This document shows, piece by piece, positions 24,327-33,972 of a stretch of DNA of 64,000 nucleotides. The stretch lies in the NCBI GenBank assembly GCA_964576255.1, contig CAZNUK010000002.1, forward strand, positions 1 through 64,000, written 5' to 3'. Within the stretch, counting starts at the first letter, position 1. Every line of letters begins with the position of its first letter. Below the pieces are notes generated by a model, which saw nothing but the letters and a program-made list of their open reading frames with translations, was not told the DNA's origin and ran no database searches. A program made the position numbers and the translations under genes. The stretch is from Eshraghiella sp964576255 (GTDB lineage Bacteria; Bacillota; Clostridia; Lachnospirales; Lachnospiraceae).

Positions 24327-25709
24327 TTATTCTTCTCCTCCGGGAAGGAAATTTACCCCCCGTGGTTCAATTATAGGACCACCCTTTTTATTAATATAAT
24401 CACTGGTTATGATAACAGTGCCAATATTTTTGTCCTTAGGTGTCTCGTACATAATATCCAACATAAATTCTTCAATAATAGAGCGAAGTCCTCTGGCTCC
24501 GGTTTCTTTTTCAAGAGCTTTTTTGGCAATGCTTGCATATGCCTCTTCTTCAAATACAAGCTTAACCTCATCCAGTTCTAGAAGCTTCTCATACTGCTTA
24601 AGGATGGCATTCTTAGGTTCTTTAAGAATTCGCACAAGCATATCCTCTGTAAGCTCCTTAAGAGTATATATCACCGGCAATCTTCCAAGAAACTCTGGAA
24701 TCATACCAAACTTTCTCAAATCTTCAAGAGTTACTTTCTCCAAAATATCAGGGTCTTTGTCATATTTGTCCTTCAAATCAGCTGCAAAGCCTATAGATGC
24801 CTGCTTATTAAGACGTTCCTTAATAATATCCTCCAAATCAGGAAAAGCTCCACCACAAATAAACAGAATGTTTCTGGTGTTGACTGTGGTAAGTGGCACC
24901 ATGGCGTTTTTACTGTTGGCTCCCACAGGTACTTCAACCTCGCTGCCTTCAAGGATTCTAAGAAGTCCCTGCTGTACGGATTCACCACTTACATCCCTGC
25001 TTCTGGTTTCTTTTTTCTTGGCAATCTTATCAATCTCATCGATGAAAATAATTCCTCTTTCAGCCTTTTCAACATCATTGCCCGCAGCTGCCAAAAGCTT
25101 AGAAACCACACTTTCAATATCATCACCTATGTAGCCGGCTTCTGTTAAAGAAGTGGCATCAGTAATTGCAAGTGGCACATCAAGAATTCTTGCCAGTGTC
25201 TGCACCAGATATGTCTTACCTGAACCTGTTGGTCCAATCATAAGCATATTGGATTTCTGAATCTCAATAGAGTTCATCGTATCGGTTGCAACTCTCTTAT
25301 AGTGATTATAAACAGCTACTGAGATTACCTTTTTGGCATAATCCTGACCTATAACATACTCATCAAGCATTTTTTTAATCTCATGAGGTGCAGGTACATC
25401 CTTAAGGTCAATTGGTGGTGTAGTCTTATCTGTTTTTTTCTTTTTCTTAATCTTCTGACGTTGGGGCACTTCACCAAAATCTGAAAGGTTCATAAAATGA
25501 ATTCCGGGTATTCCCGAAAATTTCATCATATCGTCCATATTTCCATTATTCATGGAATCAAAGGTCTTCTGCATACAATCTGCACAAATTGACATTCCCT
25601 GCTGCAAAGTAATCATCTTACCTGTAACACTTTCCGGTCTGTGACAGAGATAACATATTTTTTCGTATTCGTCCTTTTCTTCCTCAATTGTTATATTATT
25701 ATCATCCAT
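24327..25709 (-). CDS. clpX: ClpX-type AAA+ unfoldase (divergent)
   Basis: 460 residues. An N-terminal zinc domain (Cys19, 22, 42, 45) is followed by a Lys/Thr-rich linker (~residues 80-100: KIKKKKKTDKTTPP) and a AAA+ module. Walker A GPTGSGKT is at 159-166, Walker B IFIDEIDK at 221-228, the pore loop is GYIG instead of the common GYVG, and the ClpP-binding IGF loop is at 306-308. ClpX unfolds tagged proteins and feeds them to ClpP. It is longer and more diverged in the N-terminus than typical ClpX (~420 residues) and no clpP is adjacent, so it may be a second paralogue. It follows a GT2 gene by 19 bases. Confidence 0.88.
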   Translation of the reverse strand: MDDNNITIEEEKDEYEKICYLCHRPESVTGKMITLQQGMSICADCMQKTFDSMNNGNMDDMMKFSGIPGIHFMNLSDFGEVPQRQKIKKKKKTDKTTPPIDLKDVPAPHEIKKMLDEYVIGQDYAKKVISVAVYNHYKRVATDTMNSIEIQKSNMLMIGPTGSGKTYLVQTLARILDVPLAITDATSLTEAGYIGDDIESVVSKLLAAAGNDVEKAERGIIFIDEIDKIAKKKETRSRDVSGESVQQGLLRILEGSEVEVPVGANSKNAMVPLTTVNTRNILFICGGAFPDLEDIIKERLNKQASIGFAADLKDKYDKDPDILEKVTLEDLRKFGMIPEFLGRLPVIYTLKELTEDMLVRILKEPKNAILKQYEKLLELDEVKLVFEEEAYASIAKKALEKETGARGLRSIIEEFMLDIMYETPKDKNIGTVIITSDYINKKGGPIIEPRGVNFLPGGEE

Positions 25710-25728
25710 TTAAGTATTCTCCTCTCTG

Positions 25729-26553
25729 TTAGCTTTTGATTTTGATATAAAAAGCAATTATATAATTTCTAAGGGCTCTCCACATAATGGAAATTCTTCT
25801 TTCGAAGGCATTCATGGAAAAGCTGTTCTTAGCAATATGCTTATCCAAAAGTCTTGCATGCTCTGCTGTGTAGTCTTTGCTTCCTTTGCCGGTGAGCTTG
25901 CCGGTGTTAGAATCTTTTCTGACTCTGAATCCTGATAATTTTTCCTTAATAACCGCCACCTTACCGAGGGCTGAAAGACCTATCCATAAATCAAAATCCA
26001 GAATATAAGGTATATCGGCATCAAAACCGCCGGTTTTAACAAAATCACTTTTTCTAAATAAAGCACATACAGGGTTTCCAAAAAAATTATTAAGCATAAC
26101 TGATTTCTTGGCAATCTTACGCCCCTCAAAAATACCTTCCTTAGGCCAATGTGCATATGCTCCAATTATCTTATCTTCATTATTAATTAAATCTGTTCCT
26201 ACTATAACCAAGGATACCTCTTCGTGTTCACGAAGCATATCAACACTTTTTTCAATACAGCTCTCATATATAACATCATCAGCAGGGATTAATTTAATAT
26301 ATTCTCCTCTCGCCTCGTTAATGCATTTATTCCAGTTACCGGTCATTCCCAGATTAACTTCGTTACATATTAGCCTAATTCTGTCATCCATAATTGCCTG
26401 AATCACATTAACAGTGTCATCTGTGGATTTATCATCTACAATGACAACTTCAATATTATCGTAACTCTGCCTAAGTGCTGATTCAATTGTTCGTACAATA
26501 TAAGCAGCACTGTTATAGGTAGGAATACATATGCTGACTAAGGGTTTTTCCAT
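25729..26553 (-). CDS. GT2 family glycosyltransferase
   Basis: 274 residues from the ATG at 26553 (MEKPLVSICIPTYNSAAYIV), where the GT-A fold begins. The upstream part of the open frame overlaps a terminator and is not coding. Metal motif D-x-D is probably PADDVIYES; the D-x-D-L-W-I-G acceptor-side motif is FDLWIGLSALG. Donor and acceptor unknown. Placed between htrA and clpX; the gap before clpX is 19 bases. Confidence 0.88.
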   Translation of the reverse strand: MEKPLVSICIPTYNSAAYIVRTIESALRQSYDNIEVVIVDDKSTDDTVNVIQAIMDDRIRLICNEVNLGMTGNWNKCINEARGEYIKLIPADDVIYESCIEKSVDMLREHEEVSLVIVGTDLINNEDKIIGAYAHWPKEGIFEGRKIAKKSVMLNNFFGNPVCALFRKSDFVKTGGFDADIPYILDFDLWIGLSALGKVAVIKEKLSGFRVRKDSNTGKLTGKGSKDYTAEHARLLDKHIAKNSFSMNAFERRISIMWRALRNYIIAFYIKIKS

Positions 26554-26609
26554 ACTAACACCATTCCTAAAAAACATTTCTAATTGATAATAACATACTT
26601 TATACAAAA

Positions 26610-26646
26610 ATGCATCTGGCAAAATTAGTAGATTTGCCAGATGCAT
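26610..26646 (-). terminator. Terminator after htrA
   Basis: A perfect 14-bp inverted repeat (ATGCATCTGGCAAA / TTTGCCAGATGCAT) with a 9-base loop and a T-run on the minus strand, 12 bases past the stop. Confidence 0.9.
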
Positions 26647-26658
26647 ATAAAATTCACA

Positions 26659-27900
26659 TTATTCAGGTTTTGCCGTCAATGTTACTGTCGTGGTCTTTTC
26701 TTCAAAATCCCCCCGGTTGTTAAGATGGTAATACACTATCTCAACTTCTTCACCGACTCCGTAGTAATACATTAATTCCAGCAGTTCATCATAGCTGTCA
26801 ATTATCTCTCCGTCAAAGGATTTAATGATGTCATTCTTAATAAGGCCTGCTCTGTCTGCTCCGCCCCCCTCTGTTACAGAACGGATAAGAATTCCCTCCG
26901 GATATCCGTAAGTATACGAGATTGATGATGTAACGGTAATACCGGTAATACCAAGATATCCTCTTTCATCATCGGAAAGCTTATCCTTAGTCTCTTTCAA
27001 AGAAAGCTCCTGAATAATATCCATAACGGACGAAACCGAAATTGCATATCCCATTCCTTCTACACCAGTGGTACTCATCTTAACGGAGTTAATACCTATA
27101 ACCTCTCCATTGGCATTAAACAATGCTCCGCCACTGTTACCCGGATTAATTGCAGCATCCGTCTGAATAAGATGCTCATAATCCACATCATCTACAGTAA
27201 CAGTTTTATCCAATGCACTGATGCATCCGGTTGTCACTGAAATTCCATAGCCAAGTGAATTACCTACGGCTATTGCTGCCTGACCTACCTCAATCTTTCC
27301 CGACTCTCCCATCTGGGCAATTGTAAAAATCGCATCACTTGGAACGTTCTCCAGTTTTACTGATAAAACAGCTAAATCGTATTCACTCTTCTTACCCTTA
27401 ACGCTTGCTGCAATTTCAGAACCATCATACAAAGTAATTGCAATGTTATCCACGTCATCAATAACATGTGCATTGGTTACTACCAGAAGCTCCTCTTCAT
27501 TAACTCCTATAATGATTCCTGAACCACTTACCGAGGATTCATAGGTGTTCCCCCACATTCCCTGAACAGTATAGGTTCCGTTAATAGCCACTACAGAAGA
27601 AATAACATTACTCACCATATCGGATACATCATACACACTAATCTGAATATCCTCATCCGAAATAACCTCTGCTTTAACCACATCGCTTTCTTCAATTCCG
27701 GTGGATGCCTGTTCTGTAGATGTCACTCCATTCAAATTTAGAAATTTATTACCAAAATAACTGACGCCTAAAAATGTTACTCCTGCAATTAATCCTAAAG
27801 AAACTGCAGCGCCAATAGCAGCAACAACCTTCCAGCCCTTGCGCTTTTTCTTAGGCGGCTCATTAGACACATTACTATATACATTGTATTCTTCGTACAT
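26659..27900 (-). CDS. HtrA/DegP-type serine protease
   Basis: 413 residues. A cytosolic basic N-terminus (PPKKKRKG), one membrane span (~25-46), a trypsin-like domain with His145 (TNAHV), Asp175 (YDLAVL) and Ser256 (NPGNSGGA), then one PDZ domain (~310-400). It is anchored facing outside and degrades misfolded exported proteins. Ends before a strong terminator. Confidence 0.95.
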   Translation of the reverse strand: MYEEYNVYSNVSNEPPKKKRKGWKVVAAIGAAVSLGLIAGVTFLGVSYFGNKFLNLNGVTSTEQASTGIEESDVVKAEVISDEDIQISVYDVSDMVSNVISSVVAINGTYTVQGMWGNTYESSVSGSGIIIGVNEEELLVVTNAHVIDDVDNIAITLYDGSEIAASVKGKKSEYDLAVLSVKLENVPSDAIFTIAQMGESGKIEVGQAAIAVGNSLGYGISVTTGCISALDKTVTVDDVDYEHLIQTDAAINPGNSGGALFNANGEVIGINSVKMSTTGVEGMGYAISVSSVMDIIQELSLKETKDKLSDDERGYLGITGITVTSSISYTYGYPEGILIRSVTEGGGADRAGLIKNDIIKSFDGEIIDSYDELLELMYYYGVGEEVEIVYYHLNNRGDFEEKTTTVTLTAKPE

Positions 27901-28010
27901 AAATTCACCTCACGTATTTTTTTCTAATCACGAGTATATCCACTATTTGTGTAATTTCTGTGTAAGAAAGCAGAAAAAAGAGTGAATTTAACTTCATTTT
28001 TGTCTGTATA

Positions 28011-28146
28011 GGTTTAAATAAGCTGAGTGTCTGTTCGAGGTGCAAGAAAACGCATTTACAACCTTCGTAATTTCTACTTAGAGAAACAAGAAGGTTGTAA
28101 CTGTGTTTTCTTGTATTGCAAATACGGCACTCAGCTTATTCAAACC
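28011..28146. ncRNA. 136-nt long imperfect hairpin
   Basis: The whole stretch folds on itself. Outer arms are GGTTTAAATAAGCTGAGTG (28011-28029) and CACTCAGCTTATTCAAACC (28128-28146). The middle arms are CAAGAAAACGCA with GTGTTTTCTTG and TTACAACCTTC with GAAGGTTGTAA. The inner stem is TTTCT/AGAAA around a 6-base loop. No ORF fills it, no T-run follows, and it lies between the pgcA terminator and the start of htrA. It could be a mobile hairpin element, an RNA or a boundary; strand unknown. Confidence 0.55.
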
Positions 28147-28165
28147 GTACGTAAAGCAAAATTGA

Positions 28166-28191
28166 AGCCAACACAATTTCTTGTCTTGGCT
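28166..28191 (-). terminator. Terminator after pgcA
   Basis: Arms AGCCAA-C-ACAA / TTGT-C-TTGGCT with one mismatch and a TTTC loop, 12 bases past the pgcA stop; a T-rich stretch follows on the minus strand. Confidence 0.7.
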
Positions 28192-28202
28192 CCATAAATT
28201 AA

Positions 28203-29924
28203 CTACTGTACTAAATCCATCATGCTGTTCTTAAGATTCTCAAGCTTCTCGTTAGCATCCTCAAAGCTCTTGCCCTTAACACCCATGTAGAATTTGATTT
28301 TTGGCTCTGTTCCGGATGGTCTTCCGCAACACCAGGCATTATCCTCAAGAGAATAATATACTACATTGGATTTTGGAAGTCCTGTTGGACCTGTATGTCC
28401 ATCCGCATACACGATTACATCATTGTCGTAATCTCTTGCTTCTAATACCTTATATCCACCAATCTCCTTAGGAGGATTAGCTCTAAGATTATCAAGCATA
28501 GCCTTAATCTCAGCAATTCCTTCGATACCCTTCTTCTCAATTGATACAAGGGTCTCTTTAAAATAACCATATTTTTCATAAATATTAAGCATCTGATCCC
28601 AGAGAGAGAGTCCCTGCTTCTTGTAATAAGCGGCTGCCTCACATAACATAAGAACTGCAACAATAGCATCCTTATCTCTTGCATGAGTACCTACAAGACA
28701 TCCGTAGCTCTCTTCAAAACCAAACATATACTCGTAAGTATTCTGCTCCTCAAACCACTTAATCTGCTCTCCGATATACTTAAATCCAGTTAATACCTCA
28801 ATAAGCTTCAAATCATAAGCCTCCGCCACTACGTCAGCAAGGTTAGTGGACACGATGGTCTTAACCAATGCTCCGTTAGAAGGTATAAGCCCCTTAGACT
28901 TCTTCTGGTCAAGAATATATTCTGCAATAAGCATTCCGGACATATTACCGGTAAAGCTCATATATTCACCTGTCTTGGAATCCTTAGCATATACACCAAG
29001 TCTGTCCGCATCCGGGTCAGTTGCAAGAACGATATCCGCATTCTTCTCCTTACCAAGTGCAAGAGCCAGCTTAAACGCCTTAGGGTCCTCAGGGTTAGGA
29101 TATCCAACTGTTGGGAAATTTCCATCAGGTAATGCCTGCTCAGGCACTACTGTAACATTATTAAATCCAACCTCTTTAAGAACTCTTGTTGCAGGAACAT
29201 TACCTGTTCCGTGTAATGGAGTATATACAACTACAAGGTCATCGCCCATTTCCTTAATAATATCTGGGTTAATAACCTGCTTCTTAAGAGCTGCAATGTA
29301 TTTGTCATCAATATCGCTACCGATAACATTGTAAAGTCCCTTAGCCATAGCATCAGCCTTATCCATTGTCTTAACAACAGCATAATCCTTAATTGCCTTA
29401 ACTTCGTTAATAATCTCTACATCCTTAGGAGAGGTAATCTGTGCACCATCCTCCCAATAAACCTTATATCCATTATATTCAGGTGGATTGTGGCTTGCTG
29501 TAACAACAACGCCTGCAATACATCCTAATTCTCTAACTGCAAAAGATAATTCAGGTGTAGGTCTCAATGATGGGAATACATAAGCCTTAATTCCGTTAGC
29601 ATTAAGACACAAAGCAGTCTCATCTGCAAATTCCGGAGACATTCTTCTGGAATCATAAGCGATTGCCACGCCCTTATCCATTGCACCTTCTTTAATAATA
29701 AAATTAGCCAGTCCCTGTGTTGCCTTTCTTACGGTGTAGATATTCATACGGTTAGTTCCGTTACCAATTACTCCACGCAAACCACCGGTTCCAAACTCCA
29801 AATCCTTATAAAATCTCTCTTCAATCTCTTTCTCATCAGAAGCAATTGACATAAGCTCGTCCCTTGTCTCCTGTGAAAAATATGGATCTGTACACCAAAG
29901 TTTATATGCATCCTGATATGACAT
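28203..29924 (-). CDS. pgcA: Phosphoglucomutase / phosphomannomutase family enzyme
   Basis: 573 residues, the size of B. subtilis PgcA. Alpha-D-phosphohexomutase with the phospho-serine Ser144 in VVTASHNPPEYNG, metal loop DPDADRLG, sugar-binding loop GFEESYG and phosphate-binding RPSGTEPKIKFY. It converts glucose 6-phosphate to glucose 1-phosphate, the precursor of UDP-glucose and dTDP sugars used in the polymer clusters on either side. AGGAAGG precedes the ATG. Confidence 0.93.
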   Translation of the reverse strand: MSYQDAYKLWCTDPYFSQETRDELMSIASDEKEIEERFYKDLEFGTGGLRGVIGNGTNRMNIYTVRKATQGLANFIIKEGAMDKGVAIAYDSRRMSPEFADETALCLNANGIKAYVFPSLRPTPELSFAVRELGCIAGVVVTASHNPPEYNGYKVYWEDGAQITSPKDVEIINEVKAIKDYAVVKTMDKADAMAKGLYNVIGSDIDDKYIAALKKQVINPDIIKEMGDDLVVVYTPLHGTGNVPATRVLKEVGFNNVTVVPEQALPDGNFPTVGYPNPEDPKAFKLALALGKEKNADIVLATDPDADRLGVYAKDSKTGEYMSFTGNMSGMLIAEYILDQKKSKGLIPSNGALVKTIVSTNLADVVAEAYDLKLIEVLTGFKYIGEQIKWFEEQNTYEYMFGFEESYGCLVGTHARDKDAIVAVLMLCEAAAYYKKQGLSLWDQMLNIYEKYGYFKETLVSIEKKGIEGIAEIKAMLDNLRANPPKEIGGYKVLEARDYDNDVIVYADGHTGPTGLPKSNVVYYSLEDNAWCCGRPSGTEPKIKFYMGVKGKSFEDANEKLENLKNSMMDLVQ

Positions 29925-30018
29925 AACTACTATCCTTCCTTTATTTTGTGTGGAATCTGTAAAACAAATCCCATTCCTATTTCAACCTAAATCGCCTTAA
30001 AAACAAAAGTCGAAAGTT

Positions 30019-30047
30019 ATTCTACCACATTTTTCTTAAAATGTCAT
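30019..30047 (-). promoter_or_regulatory. Promoter of pgcA
   Basis: Minus strand ATGACA, 17-bp spacer, TAGAAT with an extended -10 (TGG). About 95 bases before the start codon. Confidence 0.65.
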
Positions 30048-30055
30048 TAATTTTT

Positions 30056-31627
30056 TTAACATTCAATCCATATGTTAAAACACGTTACTACCATAAGCAA
30101 ATATGAGGCCAGCATTAAAAGCTTTGACGTATCTTTTTTAATTATGGCAGTTTTGTTTTTTAATAATAGTACCATAAGCATCAGCATTGGAACGAAATAT
30201 CTGCCCTGTACACCTGCTATGATTCCGTAATTTAAAGGTGTCCAGAAAATCCACATAGATAAAATTACCAACAATGATGAGAAAACCACAACACCTAAAA
30301 ATGTATATCTCGTCTTTTTGCATAGATTATGTTCTTCACCGTTTACATTAAGACTTGCAATACCTATAACTGCTGTATAAGCAAGTGTTATTAAAGGTGA
30401 TATATATATCTGAAGCCAGCCATAGCCATCACCAATCATCTCGCCATACCACTGGTATCCATAGGACAGAAGAGTTTTGCCAAATAATTTTACCGAATGC
30501 GCCGGATGGGTAATAATATATTTTAATGTATAACCCTCATCCTCTGTCCATGCCAAATCATTGGTAGCTCCTTTGGTAGAATCTGCAATATCTGTAAACA
30601 GACTCAGATTACACAAGCAATACGCAAGAAGACATATTAATATAGAAGAAGCAACTATAATCGGATATTTTATTTTGGTTCCAAAATTCTCCTTTGGAAT
30701 TAAAAACAGGAGTAATAAAAACGGAACATATGCTCCACCCTTCCCCACTGTCAGGGCAACTCCCGTAAGCGCCATTAGAACTGCATCCATTACCTTAATA
30801 GTGGTCTTATTGTGAACATAATACATAACATAAGCCACAAAGAAGAAAATATATGCTACCAAAAGTCCGTCATAGGTAATAGCCGCCGCCCTTGATATAA
30901 TCGATGGCATCAAAAGCACCAACGCAAATGGTGTTTTAAGTATTGGCATTTTCTTAAGAGCAAAATAGCTTACCACAATGCAGGCAGCAAGAGTAAATAA
31001 TCTGCCCAACATAAGTACCGCTACATCAGAAAGTCCAAAAGCCCTTCCTAGAGTAATTCCCAATATAGCAGGAAAATAATACAATATATCCTTATTTTCA
31101 TAGGTCAAATCATCCACTCTGTGAATTACCATCTCTTCTGAATCCGCAGTTGTAAACAAATTCTTGGCTGTATAATAATAGTTTTCAATACTTATTTCTT
31201 TGTCAAGTCCTGTATTAGCATCACACTCTCTCATCCAGTGAGTCTTTTCATCCCCGGTGTCCTCATATCCCAAAAACACATTGGATACATCATAACACTT
31301 AAGCATATGATTCCCCTCATCTGCTGCAGCAAGAGGAGGAACAATAAGCATAAACAACAGTCCACTGGCGATTGCTCCTGCAAGATATATTTTTTCAACG
31401 GAAGCTTTTGTAACCACCAGAGCGTACACAGCCGTAAATCCCAGTAAAGCAATGGCTAATATCACATTAAAATAATCATACAACACATATGCCTCTTCCC
31501 TAAGGTAATGATACACCTCCGGGTAGTGATACCACTTTACCACATATGCCAGAACAACAATTCCAATTATTATAATAACATAAGGAATTATATGATATTT
31601 CTTAATAAAATCTTTCACTTTATTCAT
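30056..31627 (-). CDS. DUF2142 multispan membrane protein
   Basis: 523 residues with about 11-12 membrane spans. The conserved first outer loop LAAADEGNHMLKCYDVSN carries the acidic D-E motif seen in GT-C-like membrane glycosyltransferases. DUF2142 proteins are found in polysaccharide loci and are thought to be lipid-linked sugar transferases. The start at 31627 (MNKVKDF) has GAGG upstream; an upstream TTG is in the same frame. The gap to the upstream GT2 gene is 13 bases, so they share an operon. Confidence 0.85.
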   Translation of the reverse strand: MNKVKDFIKKYHIIPYVIIIIGIVVLAYVVKWYHYPEVYHYLREEAYVLYDYFNVILAIALLGFTAVYALVVTKASVEKIYLAGAIASGLLFMLIVPPLAAADEGNHMLKCYDVSNVFLGYEDTGDEKTHWMRECDANTGLDKEISIENYYYTAKNLFTTADSEEMVIHRVDDLTYENKDILYYFPAILGITLGRAFGLSDVAVLMLGRLFTLAACIVVSYFALKKMPILKTPFALVLLMPSIISRAAAITYDGLLVAYIFFFVAYVMYYVHNKTTIKVMDAVLMALTGVALTVGKGGAYVPFLLLLFLIPKENFGTKIKYPIIVASSILICLLAYCLCNLSLFTDIADSTKGATNDLAWTEDEGYTLKYIITHPAHSVKLFGKTLLSYGYQWYGEMIGDGYGWLQIYISPLITLAYTAVIGIASLNVNGEEHNLCKKTRYTFLGVVVFSSLLVILSMWIFWTPLNYGIIAGVQGRYFVPMLMLMVLLLKNKTAIIKKDTSKLLMLASYLLMVVTCFNIWIEC

Positions 31628-31640
31628 AACAACCTCTTCA

Positions 31641-32597
31641 CTATTTTCCAAGTCTTAAAAAGCAGTTTTTTAATAGCTTTGCCTGAATTTTTCTATGGGC
31701 CCCCGGCACTGCATTCTGAAATTTGGTAACATTTCCTTTATACTTGGAATATTCCTTAACTCCATTAATATAATCCTTCGCCAGATTTTTTCTGGCGAAA
31801 AAAATCACCTTTATGAGATACCCCATACCGATAAGTGGTATATTAACAACCCACTGCCACCGGGTAAAATTCTTGTACATAACCAGAAAGCTATTTCTGG
31901 CTGAAAGCTTTACCTTAAAACTATTGTGTCTTGACCCGGAAGAACCACTTCCCACATGAAGCACCTTAGCCCTCGCCGCAAGTACATTAATATAACCCTT
32001 AAGCCTTGCTCTGTATCCCACATCCATATCCTCAAGATATGCAAAAAAGCTTTCGTCGAACAATCCGATTTCTTCAAAAACTGCCCGTCTGTATATGGCA
32101 GCACCTGCACAGGATGAAAAAATCTCTCTATCAGATGTGTAGTTTTTGGCATCCTTATCCTTACCTCTGGCAAATGCCCAGCCCATGGCAGAAAAATAAT
32201 CTCCTGCACCATCAACTTTATTTCGGTCCGCATATTGTAACATTAGGGCCTGAGCCGAAAAAATTCTTTCATCTGAATCCATTTTACGCACCAGCTCGGA
32301 CACAAAATGTTTCCCTGCATAAGCATCATTATTAAGCAAAATAACATACTCACCGTCACTTGCTTTAATTCCCTCATTAACAGCCTTAGGAAAACCGCAA
32401 TTTTCTCCAAGACATATGACAGAAATATTAAGTCTGTCCCTGTACAAAAGAGGAATATTGGCACTTTCATCCTCAGAACCATTGTCCACCACAATCACCT
32501 GAAAATCCTGATAATCCTGTTTTACAAGGTGGGACAGGCATTTGTCCATAAACTTTATTCCATTGTAGTTGGGTATAACAACAGTTACCTTACTCAT
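31641..32597 (-). CDS. GT2 glycosyltransferase (rhamnosyltransferase type)
   Basis: 318 residues. N-terminal GT-A fold VVIPNYNGIKFMDKCL, V-D-N-G-S donor motif and L-N-N-D metal site (ILLNNDAYAG), then FLDE(S)FFAYLEDMDVGYRA, a signature of rhamnosyl/dTDP-sugar transferases. A hydrophobic C-terminal segment may touch the membrane. Fourth-last gene of the operon 38344 to 30056; start 4 bases after the upstream stop. Confidence 0.88.
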   Translation of the reverse strand: MSKVTVVIPNYNGIKFMDKCLSHLVKQDYQDFQVIVVDNGSEDESANIPLLYRDRLNISVICLGENCGFPKAVNEGIKASDGEYVILLNNDAYAGKHFVSELVRKMDSDERIFSAQALMLQYADRNKVDGAGDYFSAMGWAFARGKDKDAKNYTSDREIFSSCAGAAIYRRAVFEEIGLFDESFFAYLEDMDVGYRARLKGYINVLAARAKVLHVGSGSSGSRHNSFKVKLSARNSFLVMYKNFTRWQWVVNIPLIGMGYLIKVIFFARKNLAKDYINGVKEYSKYKGNVTKFQNAVPGAHRKIQAKLLKNCFLRLGK

Positions 32598-32601
32598 ACA
32601 A

Positions 32602-33972
32602 TTACCTCTTAATTTCTATATGGGCTCTTGGTTCATATACCATTACCAAATTGGAAAATTCATTCAATCTATTGTCAATGTACTCTCCATTAACGCCCTT
32701 TATCTGTTCTACCAATTCATTTTTAACAAGTACACCCAACCTTGGTGCAAGACACACATTCATAGGAGTTATACCAAGGTTAAATTTGCCTCTATACCAC
32801 TTTGGTTTACCAAAAAGAGACCAGGTTAACTCATCCCCTCTTCCCGCAACTCCATTATAAAAATACTTGCCACCGCTAATTATTTTAGGTGCAACCACAT
32901 CAGCTCCTGCAAGAACTGCTCTTCTTATCATTAGCTCTTTGGTGTTCTCATGAACCTCTACACCCTCCGGCAAAATCAACTCATACTCATCCATTGAAAC
33001 TTCGCCGATATAATTAAGAGTATAATATCCGGGGTCTTTATTTTCCAAAACCTCCACCTTATCTCTTAAATTATTCCGTATAAGGTAATCCTCCAATGCT
33101 TTTTTTCCCGCATCCGTGGCATAATTCTTATTAAAAGGATTGTCCGAGGTGGATTTTTTAGTTACTCTCCAATGGTACAAAACGCGACTGACATGTTCTA
33201 TCTTCTCTGCTTTTTCCATACATCTTAGGAACAAATCATAATCCTGTGCTCCATCATATTCACTTCTAAAGCCACCAACCATTTCCACCAAATCCCTTTT
33301 AATCAGGCAAAAATGACATATATAATTATTAGACAGAAAAAGCATCTTGTTAAAATCTGGCTTCCTAAAAGGTCTGAAATATTCAGTAAAATCCTCATTA
33401 ACCTTATCTTCATCAGAATACAGCATAGGAGCCCCTGATTCATTAACGGCTTTTACCATATAATACAGTGCATCTTTTTCCAATAAATCATCATGGTCCA
33501 AAAGTGCCACATAATCTCCCGTTGCCATTTTAAGAGCCTTATTGCTGTTAAGGGATATCCCCAGTCTTGTGTCGGAATAATTATATTTTACCCTTGAATC
33601 CTCAGAAAAGACCTCTCTTACCACAGCTTCTACCTGATTATCCCCGGCATCATTAATACACAGCTCCCATTTAGAATAGGTCTGCTCCTTAACAGACAAA
33701 AGGGTTTTAACAAAGGCATCCTTTGGAGCATTATAAACAGGAATAATTATACTTATAACTGGCTCATAGTCAAATACAACTCCTCGTTGTCTCTCCAGCT
33801 CTGCATCATCAGAAAGCTCTGACTTGCGAATTTCCATATAATTATCCCTATCACTTCTACGCTCTATGAATTTTTTTAACAGCTCACTTACACCATAGTG
33901 CTTTAAGTAAGCTCCTACTTTTTTAATTGCATATTCACTCAAAGCGGTGTCTCCTACGCATATTTTTACCAT
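32602..33972 (-). CDS. GT2 glycosyltransferase with decayed second domain
   Basis: 456 residues. N-terminal helical segment (~1-65), then one complete GT2 domain (~70-300) with IIPVYNAPKDAFVKTLLSV, DHDD metal motif (ALLDHDDLLE) and YSDEDKV. The rest (~330-456) is shaped like the second GT2 domain of its two upstream neighbours but has no nucleotide-binding or DxD motifs, so it is probably inactive. Start codon overlaps the previous stop by 7 bases (ATGGTAA). Confidence 0.85.
   Translation of the reverse strand: MVKICVGDTALSEYAIKKVGAYLKHYGVSELLKKFIERRSDRDNYMEIRKSELSDDAELERQRGVVFDYEPVISIIIPVYNAPKDAFVKTLLSVKEQTYSKWELCINDAGDNQVEAVVREVFSEDSRVKYNYSDTRLGISLNSNKALKMATGDYVALLDHDDLLEKDALYYMVKAVNESGAPMLYSDEDKVNEDFTEYFRPFRKPDFNKMLFLSNNYICHFCLIKRDLVEMVGGFRSEYDGAQDYDLFLRCMEKAEKIEHVSRVLYHWRVTKKSTSDNPFNKNYATDAGKKALEDYLIRNNLRDKVEVLENKDPGYYTLNYIGEVSMDEYELILPEGVEVHENTKELMIRRAVLAGADVVAPKIISGGKYFYNGVAGRGDELTWSLFGKPKWYRGKFNLGITPMNVCLAPRLGVLVKNELVEQIKGVNGEYIDNRLNEFSNLVMVYEPRAHIEIKR

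Noticed and set aside
28011..28146. Simple terminator
   Set aside because: Too long, has no T-run, and a separate pgcA terminator lies beside it.
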